This document shows, piece after piece, positions 26,326 to 35,580 of a stretch of 64,000 nucleotides of DNA. A program made the position numbers and the translations under genes. Numbering within the stretch: the stretch's first letter is position 1; the number at the start of each line of letters is the position of its first letter. Source of the stretch: Holophaga sp. GTDB lineage: Bacteria; Acidobacteriota; Holophagae; Holophagales; Holophagaceae. The notes under the pieces are model-generated. The model was not told the origin of the DNA. It made no database searches and was given only the letters and a program-made list of their open reading frames with translations. The stretch lies in the NCBI GenBank assembly GCA_016715205.1, contig JADKBC010000001.1:124001-188000 (forward strand). Reading direction: 5' to 3'.

Positions 26326-27306
26326 ATGCGCGAACCGGTCTGGGAATACCTCATCGTCAATTACCTCTTCCTTGGTGGCCTTTCGGCGGGGCTGTTCTTT
26401 GTCTCGGCCCTGGCCACCTGGCTCCAGGAGGAGGGCCGGCCTGCCTATCCCCACATTGCTCGGTGGGGTGCGTTGCTGGCGCCTTGGCCCGTGAGCCTGG
26501 GTTCCTTTCTGCTGATTTTCGATCTGGGCAAGCCTTTCCGGTTCTGGAAGCTCTTCATCACCTTTCGCTGGCAGAGCCCCATGTCCATTGGGTCTTGGCT
26601 GCTCGTGATCTTCACGCTCCTCACCATGGCCTACCTCTGGGCTTGGCTGGACCCCGAAGAACGGACCCGCCTGCTGAATTACCTTCCCGCCAAGGTCAGG
26701 CAGCGGATCCCGGCGAAAGCTGTGAAGTGGCTGGAGCACGATCTTTCCTTCTGGCGGCGGGAACTGGCCATGGCGGGCTTTCCCCTGGCGGTGAGCGTGG
26801 GCATCTACACGGGTGTGCTGCTGGGCGCTGTGCAGGCTAGGCCCTTCTGGAATACGAACCTCGTGGCCCAGATGTTTTTATTCAGCGCCTTGTCCACGGG
26901 CACCGCCACCCTCATCCTGGTGCGCCTCTTTGACAAGAAGCGGCCGGTGGCCCTGGCCGAGATGCGCTTTCTCTACACCTTGGACATCTGCCTCATCCTG
27001 ATTGAATTTTTCATCGTGCTGCCCTACCTGATTCACGGCAAGCTCTCCGTGCTGGCGGTGCAGGATGCGTTGGCCCAGGTGCTGGGTGGGCCCTTCACTT
27101 TCACGTTCTGGCTGCTGTTCCTGGGCTGTGGGCTCCTGGTGCCCCTCCTCATCGAACTCAACGAGTTCAAACCCGTGCTCCTGGGCAGAGGTCAGCTGCA
27201 CATCAGTGCCCGGTGGGCCACCACCGCGGCCGGGCTGGTGATCCTGGGCGGGTACGTGCTGCGCTACGTCTTTGTCTTTGCCGGACAGGCGAGCGGGTTC
27301 CGGTAG
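26326..27306 (+). CDS. NrfD/PsrC-like membrane quinone-interacting subunit
   Basis: 326 aa, start at ATG 26326, eight bases after the Fe-S subunit. About eight to nine hydrophobic helices ('YLFLGGLSAGLFFVSALATW', 'PMSIGSWLLVIFTLLTMAYL', 'FTFTFWLLFLGCGLLVPLLI'). 'VWEYLIVNYLFLGGLSAGLF' is the characteristic NrfD/PsrC opening (w...i..YlFlgGlaAG). It anchors the complex and exchanges electrons with the quinone pool. With the preceding two genes it completes a PsrABC-type respiratory enzyme. Confidence 0.9.
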   Translation: MREPVWEYLIVNYLFLGGLSAGLFFVSALATWLQEEGRPAYPHIARWGALLAPWPVSLGSFLLIFDLGKPFRFWKLFITFRWQSPMSIGSWLLVIFTLLTMAYLWAWLDPEERTRLLNYLPAKVRQRIPAKAVKWLEHDLSFWRRELAMAGFPLAVSVGIYTGVLLGAVQARPFWNTNLVAQMFLFSALSTGTATLILVRLFDKKRPVALAEMRFLYTLDICLILIEFFIVLPYLIHGKLSVLAVQDALAQVLGGPFTFTFWLLFLGCGLLVPLLIELNEFKPVLLGRGQLHISARWATTAAGLVILGGYVLRYVFVFAGQASGFR

Positions 27307-27385
27307 CCCTCAAAATTGTGATGATCTCTATTTGCGATGGGACTATCGTTTATTACGTTCCCCTTGCTGAACGCTGGAGCTGACC

Positions 27386-27826
27386 GTGCTTCCCCTTTCT
27401 CAATCCGCAGGCTATGCCGTACTTGCCTTGAGCTGCCTGGATGACCCTGGCGGACAGCCGGTCCTGGTGCAGGATGTGGCCGCCTGGACCGGTGCGCCTG
27501 GCCCCTATCTGGCAAAGATCTTCAGCACCCTCACCAAGGCCGGTCTTGTGACCGCCAAGCGTGGGAACCAAGGCGGCGTTATCCTCGCCCGCCCCGCCAA
27601 GGAAATCCCCTTGAGTGAATTAGCCGAAGTGCTTGACGGGGCGGGCTGGCATTCCAACTGCCTGTTGGGCTTGATGGAATGTTCCGATGAGCGGGCCTGC
27701 CCCGTGCACGCCTTTTGGAAGAGCGAACGCGAGCGGATTCAAAGCCAACTGTTGGAGGTCACTCTCGCGGATGTGGCCCGCTTTGAACGGGAACATCGGC
27801 CCATGGACAATTTCCCCGGCGTGTAG
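27386..27826 (+). CDS. Rrf2 family transcriptional regulator with cysteine triad
   Basis: 146 aa, GTG start with GGAGC seven bases before. 'LSQSAGYAVLALSCLDDPGG' is the usual Rrf2 opening (ls....YAl.al..La), followed by a winged helix ('GPYLAKIFSTLTKAGLVTAK', 'RGNQGGVILARPAKEIPLSE'). Three cysteines in 'NCLLGLMECSDERACPVH' match the position of the Fe-S ligands in IscR/NsrR proteins. A cluster-based sensor of oxygen, NO or iron-sulfur status is likely. It lies 79 bases downstream of the NrfD gene and probably controls the respiratory module. It ends immediately against the convergent mobA-like gene. Confidence 0.87.
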   Translation: MLPLSQSAGYAVLALSCLDDPGGQPVLVQDVAAWTGAPGPYLAKIFSTLTKAGLVTAKRGNQGGVILARPAKEIPLSELAEVLDGAGWHSNCLLGLMECSDERACPVHAFWKSERERIQSQLLEVTLADVARFEREHRPMDNFPGV

Positions 27827-28375
27827 TCAACGCCAAGCGAGATCCTCTGGATGGTCCACATCCAGCCATTCCACGCCAGACACAGGCAGCACGCGACAGG
27901 GAAGCCTTGAAGCAAGCGCCCGAAGCGACCTGGCCCCAGGCTCTGCCACCCTGGGCAGGAGTTCGGCCCCCAAAAAACCACCCAGGTACTGGAGCCGTCC
28001 TTCGTGGTTTCCAAGCACCCAGGAATGGAGCTCCGGCTGCGCCTGGGCATGCCACTGCCTCAGGCTTTGGGGTGTCCAGTGCACTTGATCGCAAGCCAGG
28101 ACCCACCAAGCCAATACCCTGGGCTGTGGCTCGGCGGCCCAGCAGGCTAGGGCATGGGCAGGACCGAGGCGAGAGTCCTCCAGGCTTCCCAGTTCTGGCC
28201 GTTCCTGGACGGGTGTTCCTAGAATCCGAATCGGAGCCCCCGGAAAGACTTCCTCGAAAATGCGCACCAAATGACCGGCCCAACTTCCACCGGTTGCATG
28301 GGGCTGTAGATGCTTGGGCGCGCCAAAGCGCCGACTCTCGCCCCCCGTCAACAGGAGCATTCCGAGTTCGGTCAA
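27827..28375 (-). CDS. mobA: MobA-like nucleotidyltransferase
   Basis: About 182 aa. 'MLLLTGGESRRFGAPKHLQP' is the nucleotide-binding loop of MobA-like enzymes (avLaGGrSrRmG.dKal). 'WWVLACDQVHWTPQSLRQWH' (metal-binding D region) and 'VSGVEWLDVDHPEDL' follow the family order. MobA attaches GMP to molybdopterin to make the MGD cofactor, needed by the adjacent molybdoenzyme. The start is uncertain: TTG 28375 gives the usual few residues before the loop, ATG 28360 would cut them, and ATG 28465 adds an unlikely leader. A MocA-type CTP transferase is an alternative. Confidence 0.72.
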   Translation of the reverse strand: MTELGMLLLTGGESRRFGAPKHLQPHATGGSWAGHLVRIFEEVFPGAPIRILGTPVQERPELGSLEDSRLGPAHALACWAAEPQPRVLAWWVLACDQVHWTPQSLRQWHAQAQPELHSWVLGNHEGRLQYLGGFLGAELLPRVAEPGARSLRALASRLPCRVLPVSGVEWLDVDHPEDLAWR

Positions 28376-28531
28376 CCCCTCAACCCGGGCCGATGGGTGG
28401 TTTTGGCTGGGCACGGACCAAGTGTAAACGAGGATGCCGCGCAGACAGGCGCGCAATTTCCGCATCCAAGCAGGCAGGCAAAGGCCTAGGATGTAGGCAC
28501 CGCCCCTTTCCGTCCCCACCCGGAGTTTTCC

Positions 28532-28978
28532 ATGTCCCACACCTTTCCCCTGGTTTTGCGGTGGTCTGGCAGCACGCTGGATCCCACCTACAGCCGCAAT
28601 GCGGAAGTGTCCAATCCCGATCACCTGACGATTCCAGTGAGCAGCGCCCCCGCCTACGCAGGCGACCCTCAGCGGTGGAACCCCGAAGATCTTTTGGCTT
28701 CCGCCCTGGCCACCTGCCATCTGCTGACCTTTCTGGCTCTGGCCGCCAAGGCCCGAATCGAGATCAAGGCCTATGAAGACCATGCGGAAGCCACCCTGGA
28801 AACCGTCGACCGGATTTCCCGAGTAGGTGAAATCCGCCTGCGGCCGGTCATTCGGGTGGCGCCCGGAACCTCTGCCGCCAAGGTCGTGGAGCTTTTCGAG
28901 AAAGCCCACAAATACTGCATCATTGCCAATTCCATCACCTGCCATGTGCGCATGGAGCCCCGGGTGGTTGAAGGCTAG
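28532..28978 (+). CDS. OsmC family peroxide/thiol reductase
   Basis: 148 aa. The two redox cysteines of the OsmC/Ohr fold are in 'LLASALATCHLLTFLALA' and 'ANSITCHVRMEP'. The first sits in the long central helix preceded by 'PEDLLASALATC', the family signature. OsmC proteins reduce organic hydroperoxides with lipoyl or thiol donors in the cytoplasm. No signal peptide. It is divergent from the mobA-like gene. Substrate preference between OsmC and other subfamilies was not resolved. Confidence 0.88.
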   Translation: MSHTFPLVLRWSGSTLDPTYSRNAEVSNPDHLTIPVSSAPAYAGDPQRWNPEDLLASALATCHLLTFLALAAKARIEIKAYEDHAEATLETVDRISRVGEIRLRPVIRVAPGTSAAKVVELFEKAHKYCIIANSITCHVRMEPRVVEG

Positions 28979-29027
28979 GTTTAAGAATGGGGGCGTGAGG
29001 CTCGATGAATTCCCTGAGGTCATGGTC

Positions 29028-29414
29028 ATGAGTGAAGCCTTCCGGGTGCTGATGGTGGAGGACGATCCTGATATCCGGGCCGTCGCTCACCTGAGCCTCA
29101 CCGCCGTGGGAGGTTTTACCGTCTTGCAATGCACCTCTGGCGCCGAAGCCCTTCAGCAGATCAGTGCCTTTGCCCCGCATCTGGTGTTACTGGATGTGAT
29201 GATGCCCGACATGGACGGCCCTACGACCCTGCTCGCCCTGCGCAAGTTACCCTGCATGATCGGCATTCCCGTGGTGTTCATGACCGCCAAGGTGCAACCC
29301 CAAGAGGTCCAGGCCTACCGGGATCTTGGGGCGGCAGATGTCATTGCCAAGCCTTTTGATCCCATGACGTTGCCATCCGTGCTCCATGGCATCTGGAGTC
29401 GATGCCATGGCTGA
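29028..29414 (+). CDS. Single-domain response regulator
   Basis: 128 aa from ATG 29028, which has GAGG eight bases upstream (an ATG two codons earlier is too close). Receiver domain features: acidic pocket 'MVEDDPDIRA', phosphoacceptor Asp in 'LVLLDVMMPDMDGPT', Thr in 'VFMTAKV' and Lys in 'VIAKPFDPM'. No output domain. It overlaps the next gene (HPt-REC-REC-GGDEF) by eight bases, so both are made together and could exchange phosphate via the HPt histidine. The kinase is not encoded nearby. Confidence 0.9.
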   Translation: MSEAFRVLMVEDDPDIRAVAHLSLTAVGGFTVLQCTSGAEALQQISAFAPHLVLLDVMMPDMDGPTTLLALRKLPCMIGIPVVFMTAKVQPQEVQAYRDLGAADVIAKPFDPMTLPSVLHGIWSRCHG

Positions 29415-31030
29415 ACTTCAACCCACCTACCTCGCCCAGTTGAAGGTGCTTCGCGACAATTTCCTGCGGGATACCCCGGCTCGCGTCGCTGACATCCAGG
29501 CTGCCCTGGATAACCAGGACCTGGGCGAAGAGGAACGCCTACGCAGCGTGCATCAGGTGGCCCACAAACTGGCTGGCGCCGCAGGCACATTTGGGTTCCT
29601 GGAACTGATGGCGGCGGCCAAAGTGCTTGAGAACACGACCGGGGATCTGGAGTTGAACCCCGAGGCCTGGCGTGATCGGGTGCATGACCTTTTTCGGGTG
29701 CTGCGGCAAACCCTCGACCAGGAAAGTGCAACACCTGCTGAAACCACCCCCCTGCCAGCGCACGCCCCCACTTCCGCGGCAGATCCCCTTGGCACCGAGG
29801 TTTTTCTTCTTTTCCCTGCGGGGGCTGTGCCGGATTGGGTAACCCATTTGGCTTCTTTTGGCTTTTCCTGCCGCAGCTTCCAGGATTGCCCGACCTTCTT
29901 CACCGCTCTGCGCGATTCCCGGCCGCCGGTGGCCATTATTGATGACGAGGCCCTCGCGGACGGACGGGCCAACCTGACCGCGTTCAGCGAATTCCTTAGC
30001 CCCGATCCCATCCCCTTGATCATGCTTTCGGATTGGCCCGATCTCAAATCACGCATCCAGGCGGTGCGGGCCGGGTGCCGGTTCTACTTGTCGAAACCCC
30101 CGGACCTGCTGGCCTTGGTGGAGGCCATTGAAACCTTTTTGCCTAATTCTCGTCCCAGCGCGCTGAAAGTCCTCGTGGTGGAGGATGATCCCCTTCAATC
30201 CGGCCACCATGCTGCGGTGTTGGGTGGTGCGGGAATGGAGGTGGTAGAGGTCAACGATCCCCTGAAAATCATGGGCCCACTGATCGAACATCGACCCGAT
30301 CTCATCCTGATGGATGTGCACATGCCCGGGTGCACCGGGGTTGAATTGGCCATGGCCATCCGCCAGCAGGAAGCCTATGTGGGCATCCCCATCGTCTTTG
30401 TGTCCCAAGAAAGGGCCCGCACCCGTCAGCTCGAGGCCTTAAGCAAGGGTGGTGATGATTTCTTGACCAAACCTGTGGCGCCGCAGGATTTGACTTCCAT
30501 CGTGGAAACCCGTGCCCTTCGGGGCCGCGTACTTCGCAGCCACATGGTGCGGGACAGCCTGACGGGTTTGCTGAATCACAGCACCATCCTGGACCGCTTG
30601 AAGCCCGAGCTCGCCCGGGTGCAGCGCGGTGATGGCTCGGTTTCCTTTGCGATGCTGGATATCGACGAATTCAAGAGTGTGAACGATCGGTTCGGTCATG
30701 CGGCCGGGGACCGCGTACTGCGCAGCCTCGCGCGGATGCTCCAACAGCGCCTGCGGAAATCCGACTTGGTGGGGCGCTATGGCGGAGAAGAGTTTGCCGT
30801 GGTTTTGCCAGATGCCACTGTGAACGATGCCGCCGCCATCCTGGACGATATCCGAGTCAGTTTTGCGGCCCTGGAGTTCACCTTTGGGCTGGAACGGGTG
30901 CGCGTAAACCTTCAGTGCGGGCATTGCCGAATATCCCTTGATTCAAGATGCCGAGCAGCTCACCGCTGCGGCCGATGAAGCCCTGTACCGAGCTAAACGA
31001 CTGGGTCGCAATCGAATCATCAAGGCGTAA
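29407..31030 (+). CDS. HPt-REC-REC-GGDEF protein, apparent frameshift in the last domain
   Basis: Start ATG 29407 (GGAG eight bases before). Residues 1-105: histidine phosphotransfer domain with His53 in 'VHQVAHKLAGAAGTFGF'. About 140-255: a degenerate receiver ('AIIDDEALADGRANL'). About 260-380: a full receiver ('LVVEDDP', 'LILMDVHMPGCTGVE', 'FLTKPVAP'). Then a GGDEF domain: 'DSLTGLLNHSTILDRL', 'RYGGEEFAVVLPD', with an RKSD inhibitory site. The frame runs into TGA at 30978. Adding one frame change near 30920 restores 'SAGIAEYPLIQDAEQLTAAA' and 'EALYRAKRLGRNRIIKA' to TAA at 31030, a perfect GGDEF end. Diguanylate cyclase activity is expected only if the frame is intact. Confidence 0.85.
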
Positions 31031-31071
31031 ATCCCATGCTGCTCTGCACCACAAGCCGTTAGCCTATTGCT

Positions 31072-31695
31072 ATGCATTGCCCCTTTTGCGGCCATCTCGA
31101 GGACAAGGTTGTGGATTCCCGCGAAAGCCGGGAAGGAGATGCCATCCGCAGACGCAGGGAATGCCTGGCCTGCGGCCGCCGTTTCACCAGCTATGAACGG
31201 GTGGAGGAAGTGCCCATTCTGATCGTGAAAAAGGATGGCCGCCGAGAACCCTTTGATCGCCAAAAGTTGCTCCGCGGAATGATGGCCTCCTGCCAGAAGC
31301 GCCCTGTTTCCCTGGCCCAACTGGAAGAAGCCGCCGGCGATATCCAAGCCAAACTGTTGGAACAGCCCGATCGCGAAATTTCCAGCCGCAGCCTGGGGGA
31401 CCTGGTTATGGATGCCCTGAAACAGCTGGATTCGGTTGCCTATGTTCGGTTTGCCAGCATTTACCGGGATTTCAAGGATCTGCCGGATTTCGTCAAAGCG
31501 CTGGATGGCCTCATGGCGAACCAGGGCGCGATGGTCGCCGCCCCGTCGGCACCCACCCCTGCGCCGGTCGTGCCCCTGACCAAGGCACCTTTCACTGCGC
31601 ATCCTGCAGCGCCCCCCCCTCTTAGCCCCACGCCCCTTTTCCCCGGGGTGGCCCCCGCCAGGGTTGGTCCCACGAAGCGCCGGAAGGGGCGCTGA
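31072..31695 (+). CDS. nrdR: NrdR repressor of ribonucleotide reductase with a proline-rich tail
   Basis: 207 aa. N-terminal zinc ribbon 'MHCPFCGHLEDKVVDSRES' and 'RRRECLACGRRFTSYERVE' is diagnostic of NrdR, followed by the ATP-cone domain ('PILIVKKDGRREPFDRQKLL', 'SVAYVRFASIYRDFKD'). NrdR binds NrdR boxes upstream of ribonucleotide reductase genes in response to ATP/dATP. Normal length is about 150-165 aa; here about 50 extra C-terminal residues are rich in Pro and Ala ('PAAPPPLSPTPLFPG'). Targets are not in the window. It is followed 26 bases later by lon. Confidence 0.95.
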   Translation: MHCPFCGHLEDKVVDSRESREGDAIRRRRECLACGRRFTSYERVEEVPILIVKKDGRREPFDRQKLLRGMMASCQKRPVSLAQLEEAAGDIQAKLLEQPDREISSRSLGDLVMDALKQLDSVAYVRFASIYRDFKDLPDFVKALDGLMANQGAMVAAPSAPTPAPVVPLTKAPFTAHPAAPPPLSPTPLFPGVAPARVGPTKRRKGR

Positions 31696-31721
31696 CGCTA
31701 CACTGGATAAAGAGGTTAACC

Positions 31722-34175
31722 GTGGCCGAAGAACGTGATATCCCCCAGCTCCTTGACGAATCCCCCAAGATCCCTGAAGTCCTCCCCGTGTTGCCCCTGC
31801 GGGACGTGGTGGTCTACCCCTATGTGATCCTCCCCCTTTCGGTCAGCCGTGAGAAATCCCTCAAGGCCGTGGACACCGCCCTGGTGGAAAACCGGATGAT
31901 TCTCCTGCTCAGCCAGAAGCAGATGGAAATGGACGATCCCGGTTCCAACGATCTCTACACCGTGGGCACCGCCGCCTTGATCATGCGGGTGCTCAAGCTG
32001 CCGGACGGCCGCATCCGAGCTCTGGTGCAGGGTTTGCAGCGGGTCCGGGTCGAGTATTTCACCGAAACCGAAACCATGTTCAAGGCCAAGGTGGAACCCA
32101 TCGTGGAACCGGAACTCACCGAGCGGGGCATCGAACTGGATGCGCTTACCCGCACCGTGAAGCAGACCCTGGAAAAGGCCGTGGCCCTAGGGAAGAGCCT
32201 GAGCCAGGAAGTGCTGGTCATCGCCGCCAACCTGGACGCTCCCGGCCGCCTGGCCGATCTGGTGGCCTCCAACCTGGATCTCAAACCGCCTCAGCTGCAG
32301 GAAGTGCTGGAAATCGTGGCACCCATCCCCCGCCTGAAGCGGGTGCACGAACTGCTGATGCGCGAAATCGATCTGCTGGAAGTGCAGCAGAAGATCACCA
32401 TGGAAGCCCGGGGCGAGATGGACAAGGGCCAGCGCGAGTATTACCTGCGCCAGCAGCTCAAGGCCATCCAGAACGAATTGGGTGAAGCCAATGAACTCAC
32501 CGAGGAAATCCAGGCCTTCCGGGACAAAATCGCCAAGCTCACCGTGCCCGAGGAAATCCTTACCGAAATCGAACGCAACCTGAAAAAGTTGGAACGAATG
32601 CACCCGGATTCCAGCGAGACAGCTGTGACCCGCACCTACCTGGAGTGGATGACGGAAATGCCCTGGGGTATCCAGAGCGAAGACAACAAGGACCTGAAGC
32701 TGGCCCAGCAGATTCTTGATGAGGACCACGATGGCCTCGACAAGATCAAGGATCGCCTGATGGAATTCCTGGCCGTTCGTAAGCTGCGGCCCGACCTCAA
32801 GGGCACCATCCTCTGCTTTGTGGGCCCTCCGGGCACCGGCAAGACCTCCCTGGGCAAGAGTGTGGCCCGGGCCCTGGGCCGGAAATTTGCCCGGGTTTCC
32901 CTGGGTGGCGTCCATGACGAAAGCGAAATCCGCGGCCATCGCCGCACCTACGTGGGCGCCATGCCTGGCCGTATCGTGCAGGCCCTGCACCAGATGAAGA
33001 CCATGAACCCCGTCATCGTGCTGGACGAAGTGGACAAGATCGGCCGGGACATGCGGGGCGACCCCAGCGCAGCCCTGCTGGAAGTGCTGGATCCCGAGCA
33101 GAACCACACCTTCCGGGACAACTACATGAATGTCCCCATCGACCTCAGCCAGGTGCTGTTCCTCACCACTGCCAACGAACTCGACCCCATTCAGCCTGCC
33201 TTCCGGGATCGCATGGAGATCATCCATCTCTCCAGCTACACGCTCGAAGAGAAGATCAGCATTTCCGAGAAACACCTGATCCCCCGGCAGCTCGAAAAGA
33301 ACGGCGTCACCAAAGAACAGGTCAGTTTCACCAAATCCGGCCTGAAAGCCTTGATTCAGGGCTACACGCGTGAATCCGGCCTCCGTCAGTTAGAACGGGA
33401 AATCGGAAGTGTCTGCCGCAAGATCGCCCGGAAGGTGGCCGAGGAGAAGCTGAAATCACGCTTTTCCCTCACCGACGCCACGATCCAGGAGCTGCTTGGC
33501 CCCGTCAAATTGCTGCAGGATGAGCGCCTCAAAGCCCCCCGGATCGGTGTCATCACCGGCCTGGCCTGGACCTCCACGGGTGGCGATGTGCTGTTCGTGG
33601 AAGCTCTCAAGATGCCTGGCAAGGGCGCGCTTACCCTCACCGGCCAACTGGGCGATGTGATGAAAGAAAGCGCCCAGGCTGCCCTCAGCTACATCCGAAG
33701 CCGAAGCGAAGCTTTTGAAATCGACCCCGAGGTGTTCCAGAAGCAGGATATCCACCTGCACTTTCCCGAGGGCGCCATTCCCAAGGATGGTCCCAGCGCG
33801 GGTTTGGCCATCGCTACCGTCTTGCTCTCGGTACTCAAAGGCATTCCCGTCAAGAACACCATCGCCATGACGGGAGAGATCGACCTCCGTGGCGAGGCCC
33901 TGGCCATTGGTGGGTTGAAGGAGAAATCCCTCGCGGCGCTGCGGGTGGGCATCAAGGACATCATCATTCCCCACGCCAACCTGAAGGATCTCGAGGAAAT
34001 CTCTCCCGAGGTGCGCGCCAAACTTCGGTTCCATCCTGTCAAGCACGTGGAAGAGGTTTTTGAGATGGCCCTCACGAAATGGACCTGCCCGGATCGGCGA
34101 GGCATCGGCCAGCCCACCGTGGTCAAAGGCAAGGTCACCAAAAAACCCCTGCCGAAGCCCACTCGGAAAAAGTAA
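31722..34175 (+). CDS. lon: ATP-dependent protease Lon
   Basis: 817 aa, GTG start with AGGT upstream. N-terminal substrate domain 'EVLPVLPLRDVVVYPYVILP', Walker A 'GPPGTGKTSLGKS', Walker B 'VIVLDEVDKIG', and a C-terminal serine-lysine protease with S692 in 'KDGPSAGLAIA' and K735 in 'GGLKEKSLAAL', exactly 43 residues apart as in E. coli Lon. It degrades damaged and regulatory proteins in the cytoplasm. Length is normal (about 780-820), with a basic C-tail. The stop codon overlaps the start of the next TPR gene. Confidence 0.97.
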   Translation: MAEERDIPQLLDESPKIPEVLPVLPLRDVVVYPYVILPLSVSREKSLKAVDTALVENRMILLLSQKQMEMDDPGSNDLYTVGTAALIMRVLKLPDGRIRALVQGLQRVRVEYFTETETMFKAKVEPIVEPELTERGIELDALTRTVKQTLEKAVALGKSLSQEVLVIAANLDAPGRLADLVASNLDLKPPQLQEVLEIVAPIPRLKRVHELLMREIDLLEVQQKITMEARGEMDKGQREYYLRQQLKAIQNELGEANELTEEIQAFRDKIAKLTVPEEILTEIERNLKKLERMHPDSSETAVTRTYLEWMTEMPWGIQSEDNKDLKLAQQILDEDHDGLDKIKDRLMEFLAVRKLRPDLKGTILCFVGPPGTGKTSLGKSVARALGRKFARVSLGGVHDESEIRGHRRTYVGAMPGRIVQALHQMKTMNPVIVLDEVDKIGRDMRGDPSAALLEVLDPEQNHTFRDNYMNVPIDLSQVLFLTTANELDPIQPAFRDRMEIIHLSSYTLEEKISISEKHLIPRQLEKNGVTKEQVSFTKSGLKALIQGYTRESGLRQLEREIGSVCRKIARKVAEEKLKSRFSLTDATIQELLGPVKLLQDERLKAPRIGVITGLAWTSTGGDVLFVEALKMPGKGALTLTGQLGDVMKESAQAALSYIRSRSEAFEIDPEVFQKQDIHLHFPEGAIPKDGPSAGLAIATVLLSVLKGIPVKNTIAMTGEIDLRGEALAIGGLKEKSLAALRVGIKDIIIPHANLKDLEEISPEVRAKLRFHPVKHVEEVFEMALTKWTCPDRRGIGQPTVVKGKVTKKPLPKPTRKK

Positions 34176-35068
34176 TGCTGATGCTGCCTGGGTTTGTGCT
34201 GCTTGCTCAAACACCTCCACAAATCGTCCAGTCGGTCACCATTGAACTCCCCATCGAGACACGGAAAACGATCGACAGCCTACTGAACGATAAGAAATGG
34301 CCTGAACTGTGTGATTACCTGGAACGCCTAACCCCAAAACAGCGGGGTGGGGTGCTGGAAACTTGGCTAACGGCCCTTAAAAAGGCCGGCCGACACGAGC
34401 GTTTGCTTCAAGTCTGCGATGCCGTGGTTCCCCAACTGGATGGGCCCAAGGGGCCGCGCCTCTCCTCGGCCCGACTCTTTCGGGCGGGCGCCCTTTCGGC
34501 CCTCGGTCAGCATGCCGAGGCCATGGCGGCGCATGCTGAAAACGCGCGCCTGGGCTTGCCCCCAGCCTTTGAATCCGCCTGCGCCGAAGCCCGGATCCTG
34601 GGGGATTGGACCTCCCTGACTCAACTTGCCGAAGCGCTTTCAGCCACCCAGCCAGGCCTGGGCCTGTCACTCATGGGGGAAAGCCTCTGCAAGCAGCTGC
34701 AGTTCTCGCAGGCGGAGCCCATCCTGGAAAAGGCGATTCTGCTACCGGGCGCCACAGCCATGGCCTGGGCGGATCTCGCCTGCTGTCGCGTGGAGCGCCA
34801 AGCCTACCCTGAAGCCATTGCCGCGGCCGGGCAAGCCTTGGTCAAGGAACCCGCCAACATGGAAGCCCTCTACAACCGCGGCCGGGCCTATTTCGGTTTG
34901 AAACAGTACCGGGAGGGTAGCGCCGATCTTGCCGCTGCCCTCGCCACGGGCCAAGCTGATCCAGCCATGGCCGAAAACATCCGCTCCAACATTGCCCTGG
35001 CGGAGCGATACCTTGCCTATCAAGAGAAGAAGGCCCAGGCTGCCCCCAAGAAAACCGGACGGCGCTGA
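34175..35068 (+). CDS. Secreted TPR-repeat protein
   Basis: 297 aa from ATG 34175, overlapping the lon stop (TAATG). 'MLMLPGFVLLAQTPP' is a short hydrophobic start that may be a signal peptide. The body is TPR helices ('ALSALGQHAEAMAAHAENAR', 'EAIAAAGQALVKEPANMEAL', 'YNRGRAYFGLKQYREGSADL'). It ends in a basic tail. It probably scaffolds protein complexes. Coupling to lon is translational; whether functional is unknown. Confidence 0.72.
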   Translation: MLMLPGFVLLAQTPPQIVQSVTIELPIETRKTIDSLLNDKKWPELCDYLERLTPKQRGGVLETWLTALKKAGRHERLLQVCDAVVPQLDGPKGPRLSSARLFRAGALSALGQHAEAMAAHAENARLGLPPAFESACAEARILGDWTSLTQLAEALSATQPGLGLSLMGESLCKQLQFSQAEPILEKAILLPGATAMAWADLACCRVERQAYPEAIAAAGQALVKEPANMEALYNRGRAYFGLKQYREGSADLAAALATGQADPAMAENIRSNIALAERYLAYQEKKAQAAPKKTGRR

Positions 35069-35123
35069 TTTGGTGGCGAGGTTGCCACCCAGATCCCACC
35101 GTTGATTTACCCCAGGGACCGCC

Positions 35124-35573
35124 ATGCTTTACCCACCGTCACCCACACCAGATCCTCCGGCCTTGGTCTTGAGGCTAGAACCCATCGATTTCGAAGGGGC
35201 TCAACAGCATCCCGTCCGGACCCTTGCGTGGAGCGGGTTGAGGCCGGATTCCCCGCGACCGGCGTGGATCACGCAGCTGGAATCGCAAACCTTCCTGTAC
35301 TTGACTAACCCTTTTAAAAACAAGATATCCATCCCAGCTGGAACCCCGTTCCCTTTTCATGGTCTTCCTCGGGATGTGCGGTTTGACCCTGCTATGAAAA
35401 AAAATTGGCTTGGCCCCGTCCCGGATGGGCTGGTGGTTCTGGCCTTGGATGTGCTCGTTTCCGCTGCCGGCGGAAAAGGTTCCTTTTTCTACTCAAATCC
35501 AGGGGGCATCTCGGCCACTCCGGTGCCCCTCCGGCTTCCTCCCGCCGCGCCTCCAGGTCCAAACAGGCCTTGA
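35124..35573 (+). CDS. Hypothetical protein
   Basis: 149 aa beginning 'MLYPPSPTPDPPALVLRLEP' after AGGGA. Proline is abundant at both ends, and the middle has beta-like segments ('SQTFLYLTNPFKNKISIPAG', 'GLVVLALDVLVSAAGGKGSF'). No signal peptide, membrane segment or family is recognised. It lies between the TPR gene and the parS-like site before ftsY. Coding is supported by frame, ribosome site and lack of overlap with other genes, but not by similarity. Confidence 0.5.
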   Translation: MLYPPSPTPDPPALVLRLEPIDFEGAQQHPVRTLAWSGLRPDSPRPAWITQLESQTFLYLTNPFKNKISIPAGTPFPFHGLPRDVRFDPAMKKNWLGPVPDGLVVLALDVLVSAAGGKGSFFYSNPGGISATPVPLRLPPAAPPGPNRP

Positions 35574-35580
35574 ATTCCTT

